A stretch of 5,624 nucleotides of DNA from an uncultured Fretibacterium sp. (lineage in GTDB: Bacteria; Synergistota; Synergistia; Synergistales; Aminobacteriaceae). Of this stretch, positions 1 through 4,759 are shown one piece after another (the first letter of the stretch is position 1; each line of letters opens with the position of its first letter). A program made the position numbers and the translations under genes. The stretch lies in contig CALGGR010000115.1 of the NCBI GenBank assembly GCA_937915755.1, forward strand, positions 1 to 5,624, given 5' to 3'. The notes beneath the pieces are model-generated. The model was given only the letters and a program-made list of their open reading frames with translations. It did not search any database and was not told the origin of the DNA.

Positions 1-125
1 AGCGGAGAAGGAGTGTATTTCCTCAGTCGAATCCATCTATCCCCAGTTCTCGCAATGTGCTAGGTATTGTGATGAAAAAGTGACTGTCCGAGCCTGAGAT
101 GGTTACGTTTGATGGAGAAAAATCA
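1..125. other. contig edge, no gene recognised
   Basis: No convincing gene is visible here. On the minus strand a frame of about 40 codons (roughly 125 down to 15) reads with plausible composition (it includes NVTISGSDSHFFITIPS) and ends in TGA, but it has no start and runs out of the 126-267 element. It may be the tail of a gene cut by that element; I cannot identify it. Confidence 0.3.
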
Positions 126-267
126 GGCGTGTTTCAAAAGTACTCATAGTAGGTTGACACTCTTTTGAAGGTTTTCAAGGCGTGCCAAGCCTGTAATGAC
201 GGGCTTCATCGACTTTGGTTACCCACAATAAGGTGTCAACCTCGGATAGGTGCCAGTGAAACACGCC
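126..267. mobile_element. MITE-like element A (142 bp, nested inverted repeats)
   Basis: The ends are a perfect 11-bp inverted repeat, GGCGTGTTTCA at 126-136 and its complement at 257-267. A second perfect 10-bp inverted repeat (AGGTTGACAC, 151-160 with 233-242) is nested symmetrically inside, 14 bases in from each outer stem. Smaller stems occur inside (163-169 with 174-180; AAGCC 187-191 with GGCTT 202-206), so most of the element can fold on itself. The flanks AAAAATCA (118-125) and AAAAATTG (268-275) agree at 6 of 8 bases, which would fit a decayed 8-bp target duplication. It encodes nothing. A structured RNA is the alternative reading. Confidence 0.55.
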
Positions 268-308
268 AAAAATTGATACGCGCACAGTTCGAGGGATGTT
301 GCTTTATC

Positions 309-486
309 CAGATTTAAAGAAACACTGATTAAATAAAGTTGTCCAGATTGGCGTAGATTTGCATGCGCTTTCCAAGGAGACAAAACGCAGTCATAGTGGT
401 GCTGTGTCGAGGATTTGTTTACACAGGGAGGATATGCAAGATCGTCAAGATGGGCGGCTGAATTAATCAGTGTTTCCTTAACAGAT
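309..486. mobile_element. MITE-like element B with 5-bp target duplication
   Basis: The element spans 314-481 (168 bp). Its terminal inverted repeats are 19 bp and match at 18 positions: TTAAAGAAACACTGATTAA at 314-332 and, on the complementary strand, TTAAGGAAACACTGATTAA from 481 back to 463. It is flanked exactly by the direct repeat CAGAT (309-313 and 482-486), the expected target-site duplication. There is no credible ORF inside, so it must have been mobilised in trans. The parent insertion-sequence family is not assigned. A long minus-strand open frame crosses this element and its neighbour and is not a gene. Confidence 0.8.
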
Positions 487-602
487 GATAATCTAAGGGC
501 GTTACACAATTAGGACTGATGATGAAAAGCAATGATGACGATAGTAATGGAAATACTTTGGAATAAGCTGTTATTTTAGAATATCAGGAAGGAGTGTTTT
601 AA
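487..602 (+). promoter_or_regulatory. upstream region and RBS of the 603 gene
   Basis: AT-rich spacer between element B and the next gene. The clear signal is the ribosome binding site AAGGAG at 589-594, eight bases before the ATG at 603, which fixes that start. A possible -10 box TAGAAT lies at 577-582, but I see no good -35 partner at 16-18 bases, so the promoter is not firmly located. Confidence 0.55.
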
Positions 603-929
603 ATGGGGATTGAAGCAACCGGTCGTTTGGTAGGAGAGTTGGCGGAAGTTGTGTCCGAGGCTAAAATTGTTACTAAATTTATACGTGATGAGGAGATACA
701 TCCCATAACGGCGAAACGTTTCGCGGATAATCTTCAAGAAAGTTTTAATGATGATGCTAATGCTGTAATAGATAATGTTAAAGAGTTTGTTAAGGATAAG
801 ACTGACACTCTTTCCGATGTTCAGGACGGAACGGACACTGTAATTGAAAACGATGACAGTCTTCTCAGCGATGTAGCCAGTCTTGCGATTTCAGTGGTAG
901 GTTCAGTATTAGGCATGGACATAGACTAA
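603..929 (+). CDS. small acidic helical protein, unknown function
   Basis: A 108-residue protein with a strong RBS (AAGGAG, spacing 8) and an ATG start. I do not recognise the family. The sequence is rich in Asp and Glu, with a predicted helical N-terminal half (residues 5-65), a low-complexity acidic stretch around 68-90, and a hydrophobic C-terminal segment (about 87-104, SLLSDVASLAISVVGSVLGM) that could be an amphipathic helix or a weak membrane anchor. There is no signal peptide and no cysteine. It stands alone: element B lies upstream and element C begins 2 bp after the TAA, so its original downstream partner, if any, has been separated. It could be a phage or plasmid accessory protein; that is a guess from context only. 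Confidence 0.75.
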   Translation: MGIEATGRLVGELAEVVSEAKIVTKFIRDEEIHPITAKRFADNLQESFNDDANAVIDNVKEFVKDKTDTLSDVQDGTDTVIENDDSLLSDVASLAISVVGSVLGMDID

Positions 930-1081
930 TGATGTTGGGGTCAAAAGATTTTTCTTCAATTTATCGATCTACATATAGCGATTCTTCGTAGAAGGTGATA
1001 CTATATGTAGTGATAAAGTAACCTATTTGAGACATTTTCATATCAAGAGTTAGCTTTTGACCCTGACATCATAGACTAATG
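920..1081. mobile_element. MITE-like element C with 12-bp target duplication
   Basis: The element itself is 932-1069 (138 bp). Its terminal inverted repeats are ATGTTGGGGTCAAAAG (932-947) and, read inward from 1069 on the other strand, ATGTCAGGGTCAAAAG, 14 of 16 identical. The exact direct repeat CATAGACTAATG at 920-931 and 1070-1081 abuts both ends and is the target duplication. It includes the stop codon of the 603-929 gene, so the protein was left intact. Inside is a hairpin: CTACATATAG (969-978) pairs perfectly with 1001-1010, extended by TTTATC (960-965) with GATAAA (1012-1017), and with a small CTTC/GAAG stem in the loop. A 10-13 bp duplication is known for IS4/IS231-type transposases; assigning the parent to them is inference. 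Confidence 0.85.
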
Positions 1082-1097
1082 GAACTGTTGATTTAGG

Positions 1098-1299
1098 ATT
1101 AGAGAAATCCTTGATAACCGTGTATCGGCCAAGGACGTTATCGCAGGAATCTTAGCCGCAAGAGGTATTTCATGTTGGGAGCATTCCTGCGGCGGTGTAT
1201 GTGAGCCACCGTAGGAATGTGAAAAACAGGAAGATCTGTTTCGAGATATTCTAACTCATCTAGGGCGTGTTGACAAATCTTCAACGGCACTATATGTTG
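1098..1299 (+). pseudogene. relic of an unidentified gene, in-frame TAG, cut by IS end
   Basis: One plus-strand frame reads coherently from about 1098 (REILDNRVSAKDVIAGILA, then a Cys-rich piece with ISCWEHSCGGVCEPP), meets a TAG at 1212-1214, and continues coherently in the same frame (ECEKQEDLFRDILTHLGRVD) until the IS end at 1300, whose bases supply a stop at 1323-1325. There is no proper start codon: the frame is closed by a TGA at 1089-1091 and only ATT or ATC codons follow. I read it as a decayed gene fragment with its 3' part removed by an insertion. No family recognised. Read-through of the TAG, or a short Cys-rich peptide ending at it, cannot be excluded. Confidence 0.4.
1142..1219 (+). 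other. mutually exclusive hairpins
   Basis: Bases 1182-1196 pair with 1205-1219 in a 15-position stem with one mismatch (C1193/A1208), two G-U pairs and an 8-base loop. The 5' arm (ATTCCTGCG, 1183-1191) is also a perfect 9-bp complement of CGCAGGAAT at 1142-1150, so two competing folds share one arm, as in attenuators. No poly-T tract follows, and the region overlaps a gene relic, so the function is unproven. Confidence 0.4.
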
Positions 1300-1325
1300 G
1301 GCCTTTCGCTGTTTCCTGTGGGTAA
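1300..1325 (+). repeat. ISL3-type terminal inverted repeat, left copy
   Basis: These 26 bases (from GGCCTTTCGCTGTTT to TGTGGGTAA) are the inverted copy of 4734-4759 next to the ISL3 transposase, identical at 24 positions; the only differences are two adjacent bases (CC here, AG in the other copy). Similarity stops sharply at both edges, as expected of a terminal repeat, and ISL3 repeats are of this length class. The inward side is to the right. Just inside, CATGGAGTATAAGAC (1334-1348) resembles CATGAGACTATAAGAC upstream of the transposase, so this could be a second, degenerate copy of the same end rather than its partner. Confidence 0.75.
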
Positions 1326-1398
1326 CTATGATTCATGGAGTATAAGACGGCCATCGGCAAGGGCATAGCCACCCCTATGTTTCGCTTGTCAGTAATAC

Positions 1399-1477
1399 AT
1401 ACCTAAGTCAGCATTGTGTCAAGGGCTTGACGCGTCAGAGTTGCGAAGCACCCTTGATGCAATGTTGGCTTAGGTAT
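1399..1477 (+). ncRNA. candidate hairpin RNA with a 27-bp stem
   Basis: Bases 1399-1425 pair with 1451-1477 with no bulge. Twenty-three pairs are Watson-Crick, and the other four (1408/1468, 1411/1465, 1417/1459, 1418/1458) are all G-U on the plus strand, so a plus-strand transcript has an unbroken 27-bp stem while the minus-strand transcript would have four A-C mismatches. The 25-base loop contains the perfect palindrome TGACGCGTCA (1428-1437). No coding function or promoter is evident and no U-tract follows. It could be a structured small RNA, a retron-like stem, or the remains of a palindromic transposable repeat. The structure is certain at sequence level; the RNA is inference. Confidence 0.45.
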
Positions 1478-1621
1478 AGCCTCATTACAGCGAGACATAG
1501 GAATCATTCGAATTTGTCTGTCTATTATTACCCATACTATACAGCGAGGAGCCATATGTTGTGATTTTAGCTTCATTTCTACGAGAGAAGTGCAAACGCA
1601 TTGGGGGGGAATTGTCTTAAG

Positions 1622-1906
1622 GGAGTAATAAACGCATACGGGAATGCAAAATTTAATGGAGACAGGTACGCAACTCGCTAGGAAGCGGCAATGATGGTTG
1701 TAAAAGCGGCTATAGCGGATTGAATATACGATGGTAGATGGGCTATAAACAAAGGACGGCCAAGTGTTATTTTCCCCAAATTGCAAGTACAAAGACAAGG
1801 GGATGAGGTTAAAGTTCTTGATAACATCATTAATATTGCCACTAACTTTGAACACCTTATTGCTTTAAGTTGTACAGGCGAAATCATTTACCTCAGTTCT
1901 TGGTAA
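1622..1906 (+). pseudogene. decayed coding sequence, unidentified
   Basis: A plus-strand frame ending in TAA at 1904-1906 reads like protein for its last 60 codons (INKGRPSVIFPKLQVQRQG, later VKVLDNIINIATNFEHLIAL) and upstream through VINAYGNAKFNGDRYATR, but is interrupted by TAG (1679-1681) and TGA (1721-1723). Upstream of about 1610 the sensible reading moves to another frame across a run of seven G (1603-1609), as a frameshift would cause. No start codon with an RBS is visible. I do not recognise the family. The open minus-strand frames over the same bases lack RBSs and look like shadows of this relic. Confidence 0.4.
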
Positions 1907-1972
1907 TGACATTCTGTGAATGGTGGGATAACACATGGATCGTCGGTTGATTTAGGATAGGAGATGATCACC

Positions 1973-2545
1973 TTGAAGAAAATTTTTCTCTCTGTACTAT
2001 TGGCATTTGTAGTAACAACATCGGTGTGTTCTGCAGCAAAGGTGAGAGTATGTGATTATGGCTTGAATGATTTTGTGAACTATTATAATCAACTTGCGAA
2101 AATTACTTATGAACGTGGCAAGGAATTAGACTTAAGATTTAATGAACGACCATTTAAGAATCTCACTTACTCTGATGCAAATTATAATGTATATACTTGT
2201 ACGGGAGGAAAAGAAAAAGACAATACCGTGATGGTGTATTTTTTTGTAGACAAAAGCGGATATGTTAATAAAATGACTGTGTCGGGGTTCACAAAAAAGA
2301 CAAAACAAGAAAATTTAATTAGTGGTGTGATACTTCTTTGTTTGATGTCTTGTGGCGTTGATACCGCTACCCTTTCCGATTGGGGAGATTTTTACGGTCA
2401 AAATCTTTTTACATATAATAACAGCAGTTGGATTGAACTTACAGAAAGAAAACGACGCATCTATATAGAGAGCCGTAGTACGTCCATACCTGCTACGGAA
2501 AAATATATGCCTTATGCGGTTGATATTTTTGGGGCAAGTATATAA
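1973..2545 (+). CDS. secreted protein, unknown function, C-terminus probably frameshifted
   Basis: I chose the TTG at 1973 over the ATG at 1964: the RBS AGGAG (1959-1963) touches the ATG but lies 9 bases from the TTG, and the TTG gives a textbook signal peptide, MKKIFLSVLLAFVVTTSVCS, with likely cleavage after the Ala pair at 21-22. The mature part is about 168 residues with scattered Cys, aromatic residues and Asn, and a hydrophobic helix near residues 115-127 (ISGVILLCLMSC). There is no lipobox and no enzyme motif that I recognise. The frame ends early (GASI, TAA) just after TTTTTGGGG; a coherent continuation follows in another frame (see 2533-2646), so the natural protein is probably about 224 residues. 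It is exported to the envelope or medium; its function is unknown. Confidence 0.75.
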   Translation: MKKIFLSVLLAFVVTTSVCSAAKVRVCDYGLNDFVNYYNQLAKITYERGKELDLRFNERPFKNLTYSDANYNVYTCTGGKEKDNTVMVYFFVDKSGYVNKMTVSGFTKKTKQENLISGVILLCLMSCGVDTATLSDWGDFYGQNLFTYNNSSWIELTERKRRIYIESRSTSIPATEKYMPYAVDIFGASI

Positions 2546-2646
2546 CTCGTGTAAATATCTATGAAAGCAATGTCGAAATGCATTATGATGAGCCAATTAA
2601 TGGAAAGGCCGTCAGATTCCAAAATGGGATTCAGAAGTTAAACTAA
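2533..2646 (+). pseudogene. out-of-frame C-terminal part of the secreted protein gene
   Basis: This frame opens after a TGA at 2521-2523 and reads GKYITRVNIYESNVEMHYDE, then PINGKAVRFQNGIQKLN and TAA (2644-2646). Composition matches the upstream gene and there is no start or RBS of its own. Inserting one base into the T5G4 run (2526-2534) would join it directly to the upstream protein after DIF as ...DIFGGKYITRV. So it is most likely the true C-terminus, separated by a one-base deletion or a homopolymer error. Confidence 0.7.
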
Positions 2647-2696
2647 GCACAAAGGATTTCACTATAGATAAATTTCTTATTGGACTATGGTTGTCG

Positions 2697-2739
2697 AAAA
2701 CGTACCTGAATTGCCAAACTGCGATGCGGGTACGTTTTT
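2697..2739 (+). terminator. Rho-independent-like terminator
   Basis: AAAACGTACC (2697-2706) pairs perfectly with GGTACGTTTT (2729-2738), a 10-bp stem with a 22-base loop, and the 3' arm ends in five T (2735-2739). It lies about 50 bp after the extended end of the secreted protein gene and just before the next RBS, a suitable place to end that transcript. The long loop and a T-run that overlaps the stem make it weaker than a classical terminator. The A-run on the other side makes it potentially bidirectional. Confidence 0.5.
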
Positions 2740-2755
2740 GGGAAGGGGTCGCCTA

Positions 2756-3037
2756 ATGCATAAGAAAAGGGCTCCTCGCTATTTAGTATGGGTATGGTAT
2801 AGATGTATTTATAGAAAGGACATAGATAGATTGGATAATATTTGTTTAAACTGCCCTCTCCGCAACGCTGGAACAGAGGAACAATGGCAAGCATACGTAG
2901 AGAGTTTTTGCACCGGCTATCATGATCAGCCTGAAATGCCAAAACTAACAATAGCAGATTGGGATAATATTAATCCCGCTTGTAAGTACGATAGAAGGCG
3001 CCCTTTTTGTCCTCTAACCATTTTACAGACCTCGTAA
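2756..3037 (+). CDS. small cysteine-rich protein, possible zinc-binding
   Basis: A 93-residue protein starting at ATG 2756, preceded by GGAAGGGG (2741-2748) at 7-base spacing. An in-frame ATG at 2687 is less likely because the terminator-like hairpin lies between. It is basic and aromatic at the N-terminus (MHKKRAPRYLVWVWYRC) and has six Cys, including a CLNC pair (residues 30-33), C17, C52, C76 and C85, a pattern that could bind zinc or form disulfides. No signal peptide; no family recognised. Its last 68 bases overlap the opposite-strand metallopeptidase gene tail to tail, and the C-terminus after about residue 78 may be foreign sequence if the two were joined by recombination. It resembles small phage proteins; weak inference. 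Confidence 0.6.
   Translation: MHKKRAPRYLVWVWYRCIYRKDIDRLDNICLNCPLRNAGTEEQWQAYVESFCTGYHDQPEMPKLTIADWDNINPACKYDRRRPFCPLTILQTS
2961..2977. repeat. palindrome at the convergent gene overlap
   Basis: GGGAT (2961-2965) and ATCCC (2973-2977) form an AT-centred inverted repeat exactly where the plus-strand Cys-rich gene and the minus-strand metallopeptidase gene run into each other. It lacks a T-tract. It may be a recombination scar or a weak stem between convergent genes. Confidence 0.3.
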
Positions 3038-3419
3038 GTAAGCCTTCAAGCTGGGTATTGTTGTATTTGGCGAATTGTTCAGCGTCTGCTTCTATAGTGC
3101 AATACGTATATATCATTTCATGGAATTCTAGGTCGCTATAGTATTGCATATTATTACGCCACCATTCCACATGTTCAGGAAAATGAATTTGTTGCCAGAA
3201 ATGTCTCGTTTCGTGTCTAATCGTATGTATTAAGTCGTCATAGGATGTAAGTTTTTGGGCATAGACAGTAATCTTCCCATTTTTGTCAAAATTTCCTTTT
3301 TCACCTAATATGGGGCGATATGGTGATAATTCTAGTTCAATATTGGGCAAATTCAATTTTCCACGTAGTTTGTTAAAGATATCGTTTGCTTGAATGATTT
3401 CGTTCTGTGTGAAGTTCAT
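2970..3419 (-). CDS. small HExxH metallopeptidase-like protein
   Basis: A 149-residue protein with a zinc-protease signature: HETRH at residues 69-73 inside a helix (DDLIHTIRHETRHFWQQ), followed 37 residues later by IEADAEQFA (109-117), where E110 is the likely third zinc ligand. This EADxxxFA arrangement resembles ImmA/IrrE- and SprT-type small zincins; which one is not clear. No signal peptide, so cytoplasmic. The start ATG (3419-3417) overlaps the transposase stop as ATGA, and its RBS AGGAG lies inside the last transposase codons, 6 bases from the ATG, so it is probably translated together with the transposase. That makes it a candidate passenger gene of the ISL3-type element. The 3' end overlaps a convergent gene by 68 bp. 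Confidence 0.8.
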   Translation of the reverse strand: MNFTQNEIIQANDIFNKLRGKLNLPNIELELSPYRPILGEKGNFDKNGKITVYAQKLTSYDDLIHTIRHETRHFWQQIHFPEHVEWWRNNMQYYSDLEFHEMIYTYCTIEADAEQFAKYNNTQLEGLLTRSVKWLEDKKGAFYRTYKRD

Positions 3420-4654
3420 GATTGTCTCCTAACATCTAAGTCTAGCTTCCCGCACCCCAAATAAATCATAGTCTTAAAATACTCGTCATTACGGAAGCCA
3501 CGGGCACGGCGCTTGATGTTCTGAATGATGCTGTTCATGCCTTCCAGAATGGCGTTAGTGTAACGGTGGTCGAAGTAATTGAGTATTTCCTGCCAATGAT
3601 TTTTCAGAAGCCCGGCAAATTTCTTCATGGGCGACAAGCGCGACCGTACGAGCCAATTATACAGCTGCTTAAGCCTGTCTTCGGCGGTAGTACGGTCAAA
3701 GGATGTCTCGTAGATGTCTTGTAACGTAACACGCATAGCATAAGCTCTAGCGGTCTTTAAGCGCTTACGCATTAAAGATTCTTTACGTTCAAGCTGCTTG
3801 TCGGTAAGGTTTGCGTCATTCTTAAGCCATAACCATTTGCTCTTGTTAAGCAGGTACTTGTACCACGGACCTTGCTTGACTTCATCGCGGCGAACTTCGT
3901 CCAAGGCCTCGTTGATATGCTTGATGACATGAAACTTGTCGATAACGGTATTGCTGTTGACGAAATGTTCGTTGATACCCTTCTTGAAGCCCAGGGACAT
4001 ATCGCAGGTGACTATCTTGATGGCCTCGGCATCGCCTTTATGCGCCGCGAAATCTTCGGCGAATCGGTCAACGGTAGAAGCATCCTTGCCGTTAGTGACA
4101 TAGATGACTTTACGTTGCGATAAATCAACCACTACGGTCACATATTTATGACCCTTCTTGCTGGTTTCGTCAATGCCGATGGCGGTAACTTCAGAGTAGT
4201 CCTCACGAGTGCGAGCTTCATCGACATAATGCTTTATAAAACGCCAAAGGCGGGTGTCATGTTCGCCTACCATGTTGGCGATAGTTGCGACAGGCAGGTG
4301 TTTAGCCAGTTCCACTACCCAGCCTTCAAAGAGTAGGGTAAAGCCAGAGCCTTCTCTAGCCCAAGGAACACTTACGGTCTTAACTCCATGCTCGCCGCAC
4401 TTAACTCGTGGCAAGTCTGCATGGATATAAGTCTTGTATTGAAAGAAGTTAAGATGGCGCCAAGTTCTTGGCGTTGTGTCATAGGCAGTAGCTTCTGTCC
4501 CACATTCAGGGCAAGCAAACTTACTGCCTCTAGGAAAGGAGAGCTCTATATGAAGTTCCATGGTTCCGGTTGAGTCCGGCTTGAACTCTACCTTGGCTAT
4601 TGACCAAGGCTCAGGCAGGTTCAACGCTGCCGCAAATATGTCAGTTGTATTCAT
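3416..4654 (-). CDS. ISL3-family transposase
   Basis: A 412-residue protein with the full ISL3 layout: N-terminal zinc-finger module (CPEC at 48-51, later KCGEH at 85-89), helix-turn-helix region (about 110-145), and DDE catalytic core with D162 (GIDETS), D218 (TCDMS) and E371 (NAILEGMNSIIQ), plus the family motif DKFHVIKH (239-246). The length fits the family (about 400-430) and nothing is interrupted, so the enzyme is likely functional: cut-and-paste or replicative movement with 8-bp target duplications is usual for the family. The ATG at 4654 begins 80 bases inside the terminal repeat; SD pairing is weak (AAAGG is about 17 bases upstream). The stop overlaps the metallopeptidase start. No second terminal repeat lies directly after it, which is unusual, since the family normally ends shortly beyond the gene. 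Confidence 0.95.
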   Translation of the reverse strand: MNTTDIFAAALNLPEPWSIAKVEFKPDSTGTMELHIELSFPRGSKFACPECGTEATAYDTTPRTWRHLNFFQYKTYIHADLPRVKCGEHGVKTVSVPWAREGSGFTLLFEGWVVELAKHLPVATIANMVGEHDTRLWRFIKHYVDEARTREDYSEVTAIGIDETSKKGHKYVTVVVDLSQRKVIYVTNGKDASTVDRFAEDFAAHKGDAEAIKIVTCDMSLGFKKGINEHFVNSNTVIDKFHVIKHINEALDEVRRDEVKQGPWYKYLLNKSKWLWLKNDANLTDKQLERKESLMRKRLKTARAYAMRVTLQDIYETSFDRTTAEDRLKQLYNWLVRSRLSPMKKFAGLLKNHWQEILNYFDHRYTNAILEGMNSIIQNIKRRARGFRNDEYFKTMIYLGCGKLDLDVRRQS

Positions 4655-4678
4655 GATAAGTAAGATAATGCCTTTCTG

Positions 4679-4715
4679 TCTTATAGTCTCATGGGTATAA
4701 TTCTATAAGATTTTT
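4679..4715 (+). terminator. stem-loop with T-run ahead of the transposase (plus-strand sense)
   Basis: TCTTATAG (4679-4686) pairs perfectly with CTATAAGA (4703-4710), followed by TTTTT (4711-4715) on the plus strand. The stem is AT-rich and weak. It would stop plus-strand transcription leaving the element. On the minus strand it lies in the transposase leader and overlaps its -10 box. Confidence 0.35.
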
Positions 4716-4728
4716 GGGTGGGCTTCAA
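4700..4728 (-). promoter_or_regulatory. likely transposase promoter
   Basis: On the minus strand, TTGAAG (4728-4723) is followed after exactly 17 bases by TAGAAT (4705-4700), four and five matches to the consensus -35 and -10. It lies about 45 bases upstream of the transposase ATG, between it and the terminal repeat. Part of it sits inside the imperfect hairpin at 4716-4739. Confidence 0.55.
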
Positions 4729-4739
4729 GTGCCTTACCC
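4716..4739. repeat. subterminal hairpin of the ISL3 element
   Basis: GGGTGGGC (4716-4723) pairs with GCCTTACCC (4731-4739) with one G-U pair and one bulged base, around a 7-base loop. It overlaps the inner edge of the terminal repeat and the -35 box. It could be part of the transposase binding site or shield the gene from outside transcription; this is inference. Confidence 0.4.
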
Positions 4740-4759
4740 ACACTAAACAGCGAAAGGCC
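4734..4759 (-). repeat. ISL3-type terminal inverted repeat, transposase side
   Basis: On the minus strand the element begins GGCCTTTCGCTGTTTAG and runs to GTGTGGGTAA, 26 bases matching 1300-1325 at 24 positions in inverted orientation. The outer boundary is independently marked by the FkbM reading frame, whose protein similarity stops at the base next to 4759; the element then supplies Pro-Phe-Ala-Val and a TAG stop (4745-4743). Confidence 0.85.

Noticed and set aside
219..509. 96-codon open frame on the minus strand
   Set aside because: It runs through both element A and element B, including their terminal repeats, without an RBS or motif; not a gene.
1182..1219. Rho-independent terminator
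   Set aside because: The stem is strong but is followed by GTGAAAAACAGG, with no T-tract.
1399..1477. Integron attC site or CRISPR repeat
   Set aside because: The long palindrome lacks the attC core (GTTRRRY/RYYYAAC), and no repeat-spacer periodicity exists anywhere in the window.
1403..1855. 150-codon open frame on the minus strand
   Set aside because: It starts at a GTG with no RBS, has no recognisable motif, and spans the long hairpin and the decayed plus-strand frame; it looks like a chance shadow.
2526..2534. Programmed -1 frameshift site TTTTTGGGG
   Set aside because: In the zero frame the codons ATT TTT GGG do not form an X-XXY-YYZ slippery heptamer with good re-pairing, so a deletion or sequencing error is more likely.
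3872..4573. Three plus-strand open frames inside the transposase region
   Set aside because: They are antisense to a complete ISL3 transposase with catalytic residues in place, and have no RBSs.
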